Shown here: piece by piece, positions 16,182 to 24,801 of the stretch | How the letters are laid out: each line of letters begins with the position of its first letter | Position numbering within the stretch: the stretch's first letter is position 1 | Assembly (NCBI GenBank): GCA_016712565.1 | Contig: JADJQU010000004.1 | Span: 62,001 to 126,000, forward strand | Reading direction: 5' to 3' | Length of the DNA: 64,000 nucleotides | DNA from: Planctomycetota bacterium | GTDB taxonomy: Bacteria; Planctomycetota; UBA1135; GCA-002686595 | Notes under the pieces: model-generated | Told to the model about the DNA's origin: nothing | The model's database searches: none | What the model saw: the letters and a program-made list of their open reading frames with translations, nothing else | Position numbers and translations under genes: made by a program

Positions 16182-17417
16182 TCAGCGCGCCCGTTGCCGG
16201 CCCCAGGCCATCCAGGCGGCGAGGGTCCCGCTGGGGTCTTGCTCCGTGATCCCGCCCAGCGCGGACTCCAGGGTCCTGAACCACTCCTGCGACAGGGGCC
16301 CCGTCGGGTCCTGGGGCAGGGCCACCCCGGGGATCAGGGCCCCGGCGGCGGAGGCCCGGTCCAGGGCCAGTCTCGCGAGGGCTAGCTCCGCGCTCGAGTC
16401 CTGGGCCGTGCGCTCGCTCACCAGGGCCTCCAAGGCCGGGCGCAAACGTCCATCCGGTTGGCCCGAGAGGATCCAGTCGTCCAAGAGCAGCTCCGCCCAC
16501 AGGGCCCGCAGGAAGAGCGGGGCCCCCGCGGAGGGCGCGCGAAGCGTGGAGTCCAGTCCTCCCAGGGAAAGGCGCCGCGCCCGTGCCTCGAGGATTCGGG
16601 CGGCCTGGGAGGCGGGCTCCGAGGTCGCTCCGGCCTGGGGCGTGGCTCGACCCGTGGCCTCGGGGCGAGGCCCGCCCGCGGCTCCCCGGGGTGCCGGGGT
16701 TCCGGGGCCCAGCAATTCCCGCCGGGCGGCGGCAAGCCGCGTGGGATGGGGCGCGATTTCGATGGCGTAGGAAAGCGGTCCAGGAGCCTCGGGCGCGGGA
16801 CTCCGCTCCAACTCGCGTCGCGGCTCGGCGACCGGCGCTGCGGCGGGAGCCAGCTCTCGGCTGGGCGTCTCGACCCACAGGGAGACACCGTGGTTTTCCT
16901 GGGCGCGCCGCAGCAGCACGAAGCCGATGACGGGCAGGGCAAGCAGGTGGAGCAAGAGGCTCGCGGCCACGAGTCGCAGCACCCGCGAGGTGCGCAGGCG
17001 CTCCCCCAGGAAGCGCGAGACCACGCGCCAATCTCCACGCCAACTGAGGTCCTCCCCGAGCGTGGAGGCCAGGGCGCCGCGCACAGTGCGCTCCACGGAG
17101 GAGGAATCCGGCTCCGGAATCGCCAGGGCCAGGGATCGCAGAGCGCGCACTTCCAGGGAAGCCCGCCGCAGCACCGGTGCGCATTCCCCGCAGGCCAGGG
17201 CCTCCTTCCAGCGCTGGGCCAGGGGAGCCTCCTCCCCGGACGACTTCACGGGCGCGGCGGGCCCGGCCTCTCCCGCGGAAGATTCGGGCGCGATCCGACC
17301 TGCTTCGGCCGCGAGCGCCAGCTCGAACAGGTCCTCCGCGGAAACGTGCCCGGGAGAGAGGTGCGCGGGGTGCGGCGTGCCGCGCCCGGGCTCCAAGGGC
17401 TGACCGCCGGGGTTCAT
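16182..17417 (-). CDS. Membrane-anchored putative anti-sigma partner of the ECF sigma factor
   Basis: 411 residues. The ATG overlaps the TGA of the upstream ECF sigma gene (ATGA), which is the usual layout of sigma/anti-sigma pairs. Residues 1-145 are presumably cytoplasmic and contain KEALACGECAPVLRRA near residue 75. This has the CxxC of a zinc-type anti-sigma domain but lacks the preceding His of H-x3-C-x2-C. A single membrane segment (LRLVAASLLLHLLALPVIGFVLL) spans about 147-169, followed by a 240-residue Ala/Pro/Arg-rich outer part. Anti-sigma function is inferred from the pairing and topology; no family name is certain. Confidence 0.7.
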   Translation of the reverse strand: MNPGGQPLEPGRGTPHPAHLSPGHVSAEDLFELALAAEAGRIAPESSAGEAGPAAPVKSSGEEAPLAQRWKEALACGECAPVLRRASLEVRALRSLALAIPEPDSSSVERTVRGALASTLGEDLSWRGDWRVVSRFLGERLRTSRVLRLVAASLLLHLLALPVIGFVLLRRAQENHGVSLWVETPSRELAPAAAPVAEPRRELERSPAPEAPGPLSYAIEIAPHPTRLAAARRELLGPGTPAPRGAAGGPRPEATGRATPQAGATSEPASQAARILEARARRLSLGGLDSTLRAPSAGAPLFLRALWAELLLDDWILSGQPDGRLRPALEALVSERTAQDSSAELALARLALDRASAAGALIPGVALPQDPTGPLSQEWFRTLESALGGITEQDPSGTLAAWMAWGRQRAR

Positions 17418-18085
17418 GCGGCGCCTCCCAAGTGCCTGGGGCCCGAAGCGCCCGGGGTCCGCTGGGTCCGAGGGTTCCCCTCGGACGGCGCGGGCGTGCT
17501 CGAGGCCGGGGCATCGTCGCCGCCGAGCACCTGGCGCAGGTGTCGGATGGCGTGGAACACGCGCGACTTCACCGTGCCCACGGGAATGTCCAGCTCGCGG
17601 GCGATCTCCGGATAGGGCCGCGCCTGGATCACCGCCAGTTCGAAGATCACGGCGTGAATGGGCGAGAGCTCGCGCAGGGCCGCGGCGATGCGCGAGCGCT
17701 CCTCGCGCGCCGCCAGGGCCGCATCGGGGCCGCCCCCCGAGACGGCAGGTTGATCCAACGGGTCGCCTTCGCCCTCCAGTTGGGAGAACGGGCGCGAATT
17801 CACCCGTGCGGCATCCCGCCGACGCCGGTCGATCCACGCGTTGCGCGCGATGCGCAAGGCGAAGGCCTCGAAGTTGCCCTGGGGCTGGTAGGTTTCGGCG
17901 TGGCGGTACAACTTGACGAACACTTCCTGGGTCAGGTCTTCGGCCTCGGTGCGCGAGGCGCCCAGGCGCTGAAAGAAACCGATCAGGGTCCCGGCCTCCC
18001 GGCGCACGAAGTCCTCGAACAGACCTTGCTCACCGCGGCTCAGGGCGGCCAGGGGGTCGCGATCGCGGTCCCAGGAGCCCTTCAC
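17414..18085 (-). CDS. ECF-family RNA polymerase sigma factor
   Basis: 223 residues from a GTG at 18085. Region 2 includes DFVRREAGTLIGFFQRLG and AEDLTQEVFVKLYRH, and region 4 has the helix-turn-helix YPEIARELDIPVGTVKSRVFHAIRHL. The linker is longer than usual and rich in Pro/Gly/Asp, and there is a 35-residue low-complexity tail. ECF sigma factors direct polymerase to stress or envelope regulons and are normally held by a membrane anti-sigma factor, here encoded by the overlapping downstream gene. The target promoters cannot be read from this window. Confidence 0.93.
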   Translation of the reverse strand: MKGSWDRDRDPLAALSRGEQGLFEDFVRREAGTLIGFFQRLGASRTEAEDLTQEVFVKLYRHAETYQPQGNFEAFALRIARNAWIDRRRRDAARVNSRPFSQLEGEGDPLDQPAVSGGGPDAALAAREERSRIAAALRELSPIHAVIFELAVIQARPYPEIARELDIPVGTVKSRVFHAIRHLRQVLGGDDAPASSTPAPSEGNPRTQRTPGASGPRHLGGAA

Positions 18086-18140
18086 CAGCTCCGCCCAACG
18101 CAGGCCGTGCCCCGCGGTTCAAGGTCCCGGGGAAGTCCCA

Positions 18141-18734
18141 TCAGGCCTCCTGGAGGCTCCATTCGTCGCCGCCGACGCCCACGGGCACCCGCAGGGCCTC
18201 CAGGGCCTCCACCAGGGCCTTTTCGCGGGCCGGGTTGTCTCCGGGGCCCCCCACCGCCCTCACCACTTCCAGGGTCACCCGACGGGTCTCGGGCTGGTCG
18301 GCGGCCACATGGGCCAGGACCACCCGCAGGCGCGGGGTCGGAAGCCAGCTTTCGACGCGCCCACCCCATTCCACCAGGGCCAAGCCGCCCCCTTGGAGCC
18401 ACTCCGCCCCGCCGCCCTCCAGGAAGGCACGCCCGCGGCCCTCCATCCAGGCGTCGAAGTGGTAGACCGGCAGGCGGCCCTCGTAGGTGTGCATCAAGGT
18501 GAAGCTCGGACTGTGCACGGCGTCCGGGGAGCCGAGCCCCTGGGCTACCCCGCGGACGAAGGCGGTTTTCCCGGCACCCAGGTCTCCCTCCAAGGAAATG
18601 GCCACGCCGCCGCGGACCAGTTCCGTCCGCGGCTCCAGGGCCAGCGCCAGGGCGGCCCCGAGGGCCTCGGTGGCCTCGCTCCCCCGGCTCAGGAACCGGC
18701 GCGAAGGACCCTGCCCCGACTCAGGGCGCCCCAT
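18141..18734 (-). CDS. tsaE: tRNA threonylcarbamoyladenosine biosynthesis ATPase TsaE
   Basis: 197 residues from the ATG at 18734, overlapping the thiL stop by 14 bases. The Walker A motif GDLGAGKT is at residues 50-57, followed by VHSPSFTLMHTYEG and VYHFDAW, the characteristic TsaE strand patterns, and LALVEWGGRVE. TsaE is the ATPase that drives the TsaB-TsaD complex in making t6A37 of ANN-decoding tRNAs. The length is slightly above the usual 150-160 residues owing to N- and C-terminal extensions. It is the last gene of a tightly packed train that begins at uvrA; the ECF sigma gene follows 55 bases later. Confidence 0.92.
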   Translation of the reverse strand: MGRPESGQGPSRRFLSRGSEATEALGAALALALEPRTELVRGGVAISLEGDLGAGKTAFVRGVAQGLGSPDAVHSPSFTLMHTYEGRLPVYHFDAWMEGRGRAFLEGGGAEWLQGGGLALVEWGGRVESWLPTPRLRVVLAHVAADQPETRRVTLEVVRAVGGPGDNPAREKALVEALEALRVPVGVGGDEWSLQEA

Positions 18735-19713
18735 GGGTCCAACCTCGCCGAGGATCCGCGGGAACCAGGTCCAATGCGCCGGAGTCGCGGGGCACGAGCA
18801 CGCCGCGCCCGGGATGCAGGCTTCCCACGCGCACGAGTCCGCGGAGTTCATCCTGCTTCAGGGCCAACAATGCTCGGGCGCGGCCGGGTGAGGCACAGAC
18901 GAGAAGTTCGTGGTCCTCCCCATCGTAGAGGGCGTGCTCCAGGGCGCTTCGGCCGCTGGCGCGCGCGGCCCGCAGGGCGTCGCGGTGGATCGGCACGGCG
19001 TCCAGGCGCACCTGGAGGCCCGAGCGGTCCGCGAGGCGCGAGGCGTCGCGCACCAGCCCATCGGAAACATCGGTCATGGCCCGCACGCCGCGGAGCCAGA
19101 GCGTTCGACCGGCGGCCAGGCGCGGACGGATCCGCAGGTGGCGCCCCAGCCGGCTGCCGCCGAACGGGCCGGTCGAGAGGAGCCAGTCCCCGGCTCGGGC
19201 ACGGTCGCGCCCGGGCGGAGGCGCTCCGGGTCCGAGCTCACCCACGGCCGTGATGGAGAACACCACCGGCCCCGCGGAGCAGGCCAGATCTCCCGCGATC
19301 AGCTCCGCTCCCACGCAGCGAGCCGTGCGGGACACGGCACGAATCGCGGCGCGCACGTCCTGTTCGATGTCCCGCGGCCCGAAGCTCGCGCTGAACAGCA
19401 AGGCGCGGGGCAGGGCCGCCGCCGCCGCCAGGTCCGAGAGCGCCCGCAGGGCGGCCTTGGCCGCCGCGCGGGAGAAGCCGGCGCGCCGCTCGAAGTGAAC
19501 GCCCTCAATGCACAGGTCCACGCAGGCCACCGGCCGCACCAGGCGGCCCGCGAGCGTCGCGGCGTCGTGGCCGAACCCCGCCGCAAGTCCGCGGGGAGCG
19601 TGGGTGCGAAGGAGCCAGCGGTGCACCCGGCTCTCGCTCCAAGGACGTCGGCCGGGTCCCGACCGGGGGCCGGACCTCCGCCGCTCCGCGGCCTTCGAGA
19701 GCGAGGCGGACAT
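18721..19713 (-). CDS. thiL: Thiamine-monophosphate kinase
   Basis: 330 residues from the ATG at 19713. Family marks are FGHDAATLAG (normally GDDAA), a region corresponding to the substrate loop (CVDLCIEGVHFERR), MTDVSDGLVRDASRLA and YDGEDHELLV. ThiL phosphorylates TMP to thiamine diphosphate. The first Asp of GDDAA, a Mg-ATP ligand in known ThiL, is His here, which may alter metal binding. thiE lies two genes upstream in the same train, which supports the assignment; an S26-peptidase-like gene separates them. Confidence 0.88.
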   Translation of the reverse strand: MSASLSKAAERRRSGPRSGPGRRPWSESRVHRWLLRTHAPRGLAAGFGHDAATLAGRLVRPVACVDLCIEGVHFERRAGFSRAAAKAALRALSDLAAAAALPRALLFSASFGPRDIEQDVRAAIRAVSRTARCVGAELIAGDLACSAGPVVFSITAVGELGPGAPPPGRDRARAGDWLLSTGPFGGSRLGRHLRIRPRLAAGRTLWLRGVRAMTDVSDGLVRDASRLADRSGLQVRLDAVPIHRDALRAARASGRSALEHALYDGEDHELLVCASPGRARALLALKQDELRGLVRVGSLHPGRGVLVPRDSGALDLVPADPRRGWTHGAP

Positions 19714-19723
19714 GGCCGCGATG

Positions 19724-20161
19724 CTAATCGAAGCCGGGGATCGCGAACACGACGCGGCCCTCCACCCGTTCGGGCGCGACCGGTCCCAGGGATCGCGAGT
19801 CGGGGAAGGCCACCCCGTCCGGTCCCGAGCCGTCGGAGAGCAGCCACAGTCCAGGTCGCTCCTCGCCGACCGGGCGGTCCGCGAGGCGGCCCAGGAGCAG
19901 CCGGCCCTGCTCGTCGCGGTAGAGCAGCGCATCACCCACGGCGCCGCCGCTCGCGCCGCGATCCACCAACAGGTGGGCTCCGGGACGGAAGGCCGCCAAC
20001 GGAGAAACTCCCGCCGCGGGCAGCGTCTGCACTTCGAAGCGCCAGGTCAGGTAGACCAGTGCTCCCAGGCAGTAGATCAGGATCAGGCGCCGCGCCCACT
20101 GGAGCAGTTTTCGCGATCGGCCCCCCTGCGCGGTCCCCGGACGTGTTGTCGCGTCACCCAC
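19724..20161 (-). CDS. Degenerate S26 signal-peptidase-like membrane protein
   Basis: 145 residues from a GTG at 20161 that overlaps the thiE stop by 8 bases. One membrane segment (RRLILIYCLGALVYLTW) near residues 24-42 is followed by GVSPLAAFRPGAHLLVDRG and GDALLYRDEQGRLLLGRL, and the ending FPDSRSLGPVAPERVEGRVVF resembles the S26 box (SxDSRxxGxV...I.GRV). The catalytic Ser normally in S-M-x-P and the Lys of K-R are not in their usual places (SPLAAF and LGRL here). It may be an inactive relative or a divergent protease. Its position between thiE and thiL is unexplained. Confidence 0.65.
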   Translation of the reverse strand: MGDATTRPGTAQGGRSRKLLQWARRLILIYCLGALVYLTWRFEVQTLPAAGVSPLAAFRPGAHLLVDRGASGGAVGDALLYRDEQGRLLLGRLADRPVGEERPGLWLLSDGSGPDGVAFPDSRSLGPVAPERVEGRVVFAIPGFD

Positions 20162-20858
20162 GGCGCACCACCCCCGAGGGCCCTCCCGCGTCCGCCAGGG
20201 CGGCGAGCCACGCCTCCACGCGCCGCGCGGCGAGCGACGGGGACTCTCCGGGACTGAAGACCGAGGCGCGGGCCACCAGACCCCGGACCCCACGGGCGAG
20301 GATCGGCCCGGCGTGTTCGGGCCGCAGTCCGCCGATGGCCCACAGCGGGATCGGGGACGCGCGGGCCGCGTTCCCCAGGGCCTCCAGGCCCAGGGGCTCC
20401 TTCCACCCGCGCTTGGAGGGCGTGTCGAACACCGGACCGTGCACACGATAGGTGCACAGTTCCAGTCCCCGTGGCGCCTCGCCGGCGTGGGTCGAAAGGC
20501 CCAGGCCCATGGAGTCCGGGAGCAGGCGACGGGCCGCCTCGGGTTCCAGGGAGCGGAAGCCCAGGTGCAGTGCGTCGGCCTCCACGGCGACGGCCAGGTG
20601 GGCGCGGTCGTGCAGGCAAAACCACGCGTCCAGGGCGCGCGCGCGCTGGGCCAGGGAAGCGGCCAGGGAGAAGAGTGCACGGTCGCCCAGCAGCGGCTCC
20701 CGCAGCAGCAGTCCGGGAAGCCCGGCGTCCAGTGCGGACAGGGCCTGGGCCGTGAAGGCGTCCACGCGGGATCCACCAAGATCTCCGGCGGGATCCCCGG
20801 CGAGATCCCCGGGGGAAAGCGCCACGAAGACCGGCGGCACACCGGATCGGGCGGCCAA
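20154..20858 (-). CDS. thiE: Thiamine-phosphate synthase / TenI-like protein
   Basis: About 234 residues from a TTG at 20858, only 2 bases after the upstream stop; a GTG at 20840 is an alternative. The TIM-barrel pattern of ThiE/TenI is visible: LLLREPLL, FCLHDRAHLAVAVEADALHLG, GLGLSTHA (the G-x-S-x-H signature), VHGPVFDTPSKRGW, PIPLWAIGGLRPEHAGPILARGVRGLVARASVF. ThiE couples HMP-PP and HET-P to thiamine monophosphate. The classic HLGQxD stretch is HLGFRS here, so TenI-type or relaxed function is possible. thiL downstream makes the thiamine role likely. Confidence 0.82.
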   Translation of the reverse strand: MAARSGVPPVFVALSPGDLAGDPAGDLGGSRVDAFTAQALSALDAGLPGLLLREPLLGDRALFSLAASLAQRARALDAWFCLHDRAHLAVAVEADALHLGFRSLEPEAARRLLPDSMGLGLSTHAGEAPRGLELCTYRVHGPVFDTPSKRGWKEPLGLEALGNAARASPIPLWAIGGLRPEHAGPILARGVRGLVARASVFSPGESPSLAARRVEAWLAALADAGGPSGVVRRG

Positions 20859-20860
20859 GG

Positions 20861-22996
20861 CTATCCCTCGGCCTCGACCAGGTAGCCCAGGTCCCGCAGC
20901 AGGGCCTGGGTGCGCTTGGTGGTGTAACGCATCTTGAGTTGCAGACGCTTGTCGTCGAGCACCTCGCGGATGTACTGCTTCGCGCCCGCGTCCTGCTGGA
21001 AGCGCTTGATCGTCGCCTCGTCGTCGCAGCGCAGCACGCCCCGTTCGTCGAGCAGCATCAGGCCCGCGCGGGAACCCCAGTCGCGCACGGAATAGAGCAC
21101 GTTCTGGGGCACGGGCGTGCGCGATTGGCCGCGCAGGGTGGCCAGGATCCGCGACAGGTACATGCCCTCGGACAGGGCCCGCTGCACCGACTTTTCGTTG
21201 AGGCGGAAATGCAGCGTCTCCCCCTGGCGCTCGCGCACGGCGAAGCGATCGAGCTCGTGGACCAGCTCGGCATCGTCGCCGGTGGGGAACAGCACCACCT
21301 CGAAGTCCGGCGTGACGATCAGGCTGCCGATGGACGGCGAAAGTTGGGGAGCGCCGTCCACCGCCCCCAGGAGCCGCGCGCCCACCTTGGTGAGCCGCAG
21401 CGCCACGGGGCGGTCGCTCGCGTCATAGCCCAGGTCCACCAGGCCGAGCAGGTACATGCGACTGCGCACCCACTTGGCCAGGTTCCAGGCCAGCCGCTGC
21501 GGATCCTCCATGGGCGCGTATTGGCCGCCCTGATTGCGCGAGGCGAAGTACTCGTCCACCGCCAGCTGGTCCAGGCTCGAGAGATAGGTGTTGCGGGCCA
21601 GGAACGGCAGGTACATCAGGTCGTACCAGGTACCCGCCTCGATGCGCTTGAGCAGCCTGAGGAAGATCCGCCGCAGGCGCACCTGGTGGTAGAAGTCCCC
21701 CGCCACGGCTTTCTCCTCGATGGCGAATTCCAACAGCGCGGTCAGCTTCTCCTCGAGGTTCTTCTGCTCCCACACGCGCCCCTCGCCGGACATGGCGAAG
21801 GTGCGTTCCCCAGTGGACTCGATCAGGCGCGCAAAGCGCGTGAAGTCGTAGATGAAGTCGAGCACCGCCTCGCGCGAGAGCTCGCGGCCGGGATTGGGGA
21901 TCAACTCCTGCAGGATGCGTTTCTCGGTGGTCTTGAAGATCTCGCCGCGCACCGTGAAGCGCACGTTGTGCTCGAGGAGGAAGCCCATGAAGCGCGAGAT
22001 GTTGCTGACGAGGTCCACCGACAGGGCCGACTCGCGGTGGGGCCGGTCCGGGTCCCCGGGAACGGCCACGCGTTTGAGCCAGGCCAGGGCCACTTCATTG
22101 AAGACCAGCAGGGCTTCCTCGTTGTGGTGGATGCCGTAGGGCGAAAGTTCCAGCCGCTCCACGGTGCCGAGCAGGGACTCCTCGAGCTTCTGGCTCCAGC
22201 GCGCGCCGTTCCAGGCGCCCAGTTCGGTCTCCATGCGTTCGAACAGGCTGCGCGGCAGGATGCCGCCGAACTGCAGGATGGCCTTCTCCACCAGGCCCCG
22301 CAGCGGCGCCTCCAGGCGCTCGATGCGCGCCACCGCCGCCGCTTCGGCCGAGTACATCTTGTACATCTCGCGCACGCGCGTCGGAGCCGAGCGCCGAGCC
22401 CGCGCCGGATCGTCGTACAGGCGGTCGAGGTGCCCGCGCAGGGTCAGGACGTCGAACACGCCGCGGCGCTTGGCGCGCTGCTGGCGCAGCAGCGCGTCGG
22501 CGATCTCCTCGGGCACCACCAGCAGGCGCGCCCCGAAGCTCTTGACCCGCCGATCCTTGGACTCCGCCACCAGGGCGCGCCGGGCCAACTGGGCCAGGGC
22601 GGCCTCCAGGTCGTAGTGGGAAAGGTAGGCCAGCTGCTTGTGGCAGGAGAGCTCCGCGAAGGACAGCTGGAAGTGCGGCGCCTCCAGCAGCAGGCCCAGC
22701 ACCTGATTCAATCGACGTCCCAGGGACAGCACGCGCGCCCCCACGTGGGCGTCGTCGGCCACGAAGGCCTGCAGAGCCCGGCGCACCTCCGCGGTCTCGC
22801 GGGGCAGCTGGGAGCCCTGGTTGCGGTTCCAGTAGTTGTAGAGTTCCTCGAGCTCGACCTCGGAAGCCGCGGCGAAGATCTCCGCCACCGAGATCCGTCC
22901 ATGGCTGGGTCGCGCGGCCGGGCCCTGGGGCGCGGCTGCGCCCGACTCCGGGGCCGGGCCGGGTCGTTCCGCGGGGAGCGCGTCTCCGGTCTCCAT
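20861..22996 (-). CDS. Helicase_C_3 / XPB-associated domain protein
   Basis: 711 residues, starting 29 bases after the XPB-type helicase gene. A Pro/Ala-rich N-tail (about 40 residues) leads into helical winged-helix-like segments (AELSCHKQLAYLSHYDLEAALAQLARRALVAES). The C-terminal third has SPSIGSLIVTPDFEVVLFPTGDDAELVHELDRFAVRE, LNEKSVQRALSEGMYLSRILATLRGQSRTPVPQNVLYSVRDWG, the hallmark of the helicase-associated family (Pfam Helicase_C_3). In mycobacteria and other bacteria such a protein sits next to the XPB homologue. No Walker motifs are present, so it is a partner rather than a helicase itself. Binding to XPB and DNA is inferred. Confidence 0.85.
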   Translation of the reverse strand: METGDALPAERPGPAPESGAAAPQGPAARPSHGRISVAEIFAAASEVELEELYNYWNRNQGSQLPRETAEVRRALQAFVADDAHVGARVLSLGRRLNQVLGLLLEAPHFQLSFAELSCHKQLAYLSHYDLEAALAQLARRALVAESKDRRVKSFGARLLVVPEEIADALLRQQRAKRRGVFDVLTLRGHLDRLYDDPARARRSAPTRVREMYKMYSAEAAAVARIERLEAPLRGLVEKAILQFGGILPRSLFERMETELGAWNGARWSQKLEESLLGTVERLELSPYGIHHNEEALLVFNEVALAWLKRVAVPGDPDRPHRESALSVDLVSNISRFMGFLLEHNVRFTVRGEIFKTTEKRILQELIPNPGRELSREAVLDFIYDFTRFARLIESTGERTFAMSGEGRVWEQKNLEEKLTALLEFAIEEKAVAGDFYHQVRLRRIFLRLLKRIEAGTWYDLMYLPFLARNTYLSSLDQLAVDEYFASRNQGGQYAPMEDPQRLAWNLAKWVRSRMYLLGLVDLGYDASDRPVALRLTKVGARLLGAVDGAPQLSPSIGSLIVTPDFEVVLFPTGDDAELVHELDRFAVRERQGETLHFRLNEKSVQRALSEGMYLSRILATLRGQSRTPVPQNVLYSVRDWGSRAGLMLLDERGVLRCDDEATIKRFQQDAGAKQYIREVLDDKRLQLKMRYTTKRTQALLRDLGYLVEAEG

Positions 22997-23025
22997 GCTG
23001 CGGTCCTCGCCCTCGCGCTTGCCGC

Positions 23026-24801
23026 TCACGGTAGGGCCTCCGCCGCCGCGCCGCGCGCGTCGAGCCAACCGGAGGCCTCCACGATCTCGTAGGCATAGCC
23101 CTGCTCGGTGAGGAACAGCTGGCGCTTCTCGGCGAACTCCTGGTCGCGGGAACCCAGGGTCACGACCGAGTAGAACACGGCGGCGGAACCGTCCGCCTTG
23201 GGCCGGAGGATGCGTCCCAGGCGCTGGGCCTCCTCCTGGCGCGAGCCGAAGGTGCCCGAGACTTGAATCGCCACGTTGGCTTCCGGCAGGTCCACGGCGA
23301 AGTTCCCCACCTTCGACACCAGCAGCACGGGCAGCCGCCCCGCGCGGAACGCCTCGTACAGTTCCGTGCGCTCGGAGTTGGGGGTCTTGCCGGTGATCAG
23401 CGGCACGCGCAGGTGTCGCGAGAGCTGATTCAATTGGTCGATGTACTGGCCGATGATCAGCACGTGGCCGTCCTTGTGGCGCGCCAGCAGGTGCTCGATC
23501 ACCTGCAGCTTGAGGGGGTTCTCGCTGGCCACGCGGAACTTGTTGCGCGCGCTGGCGGCGGCGTAGATCGCCTTGAGGGAAGCCGGCAAGGGCACGCGCA
23601 CCTCGACGCAGGTCGCGGCGGCGATGAAGCCCTTGCCCTCGAGCACCTTCCACGGCACGTCGTAGCGCTTGGGACCGATCAGGCAGAAGACCTCGTCCTC
23701 CTTGCCGTCCTCGCGCACCAGGGTGGCGGTCAGTCCCAGGCGGCGACGGGCCTGGAGATCCGCGGTGACGCGGAAAATCGGCGCGGGCAGCAGGTGCACT
23801 TCGTCGTAGATCACCAGGCCCCAGTTCTCCCGCGAAAACAGGCTGAAGTGCTCGAAGGCGTCGGTCTTGTTGCGTCGCCAGGTGAGCATCTGATAGGTGG
23901 TGATCGTCACCGGCGCCACCTGCTTGTGATCGCCCGTGTACTCGGCCACGTCCGCTTCGCCCAGTCCGGTCTTGTCGAGGATCTCCTCGCGCCACTGCCG
24001 CACGGCCACGGTGTTGGTGGTCAAGATCAGGGTTTTCTCCCGCACCAGGCTCATGACCGCCAGGCCCACCACGGTCTTGCCGGCGCCGCAGGGCAGGACC
24101 ACCACGCCGCTGCCGCCCAGCACCGTGCCGCCGGCGTGGAACGCCGCCGCCGCACCCTGCTGGTAGGCCCGCGGCTCGAAGCTGCGGCCCCCGCGGGTGG
24201 TCTTGCGCAGGCTGATCTCGAAGGCGTCCCCTTGCACGTAGCCTCCGCGGTCGTCCACCGGGAAGCCGATCTTGATCAACGCCTGCTTGATCGAGCCGCG
24301 CGCCAAAGGGCCGACCCACACGCGTCCCTCGCCGTCGATCTCCACCAGTTTGCGAATCGACTCGTGGCCCAGCACGTCCGCCAGGGCGTCCCTGTGCTCG
24401 CTGGTGAGTTCGAAGCGCTCGCCGCGCCGTTCGATGCGCAACAGGCCGTAGCGGCCGACCCACTGGCGAATCTCGTGCAGCACGCTGTTCGGCACCGGCA
24501 CGCAGGAGAACTCCGCCAGCACCGCGGCGATGTCGTCGGCCTTCTTGCCCATGGCCGCCGCATTCCAGATCGAGACCGGCGTGATCCTGTAGGTGTGCAG
24601 GTAGTCGGGACTCTTCTCCAGTTCGGCGAAGATCGAAAGCGCGTCCCGGGCCGCGGCGAAGCGCGGGTGCTCCTCGGTCAGGGGCTCTCCCTGCTCGTCC
24701 TTGACGGGGTTGCCGCGCGCGTCGGTGACCGCGCGCACGGTGTGCAGCATCAGCGAGCGGTCGCTCTGCACGATCAACGGATTGTCCGCGCGCAGGCTCA
24801 T
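23026..24801 (-). CDS. XPB/Rad25-type DNA helicase
   Basis: 591 residues; its ATG overlaps the uvrA TGA (ATGA). Residues 1-200 form the N-terminal damage-recognition-like region (LIVQSDRSLMLH, RITPVSIWNAAAMG). Helicase motifs follow in order: FEPRAYQQGA, Walker A CGAGKT (238-243), DEVH (333-336), LTAT, the XPB-specific RED motif (363-365), then QEEAQRLGRILRPK (motif VI). Superfamily 2 XPB translocates on double-stranded DNA; in eukaryotes it opens DNA for excision repair and transcription. Bacterial XPBs are known in Actinobacteria and spirochaetes. Here it is translationally coupled to uvrA, pointing to repair. Confidence 0.93.
   Translation of the reverse strand: MSLRADNPLIVQSDRSLMLHTVRAVTDARGNPVKDEQGEPLTEEHPRFAAARDALSIFAELEKSPDYLHTYRITPVSIWNAAAMGKKADDIAAVLAEFSCVPVPNSVLHEIRQWVGRYGLLRIERRGERFELTSEHRDALADVLGHESIRKLVEIDGEGRVWVGPLARGSIKQALIKIGFPVDDRGGYVQGDAFEISLRKTTRGGRSFEPRAYQQGAAAAFHAGGTVLGGSGVVVLPCGAGKTVVGLAVMSLVREKTLILTTNTVAVRQWREEILDKTGLGEADVAEYTGDHKQVAPVTITTYQMLTWRRNKTDAFEHFSLFSRENWGLVIYDEVHLLPAPIFRVTADLQARRRLGLTATLVREDGKEDEVFCLIGPKRYDVPWKVLEGKGFIAAATCVEVRVPLPASLKAIYAAASARNKFRVASENPLKLQVIEHLLARHKDGHVLIIGQYIDQLNQLSRHLRVPLITGKTPNSERTELYEAFRAGRLPVLLVSKVGNFAVDLPEANVAIQVSGTFGSRQEEAQRLGRILRPKADGSAAVFYSVVTLGSRDQEFAEKRQLFLTEQGYAYEIVEASGWLDARGAAAEALP

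Noticed and set aside
17561..17590. GAACACGCG inside the sigma factor gene as another copy of the palindromic element core
   Set aside because: The following bases lack GCGTCGTCGC and GCGCCTTG, no terminal repeats flank it, and it is within a conserved gene.
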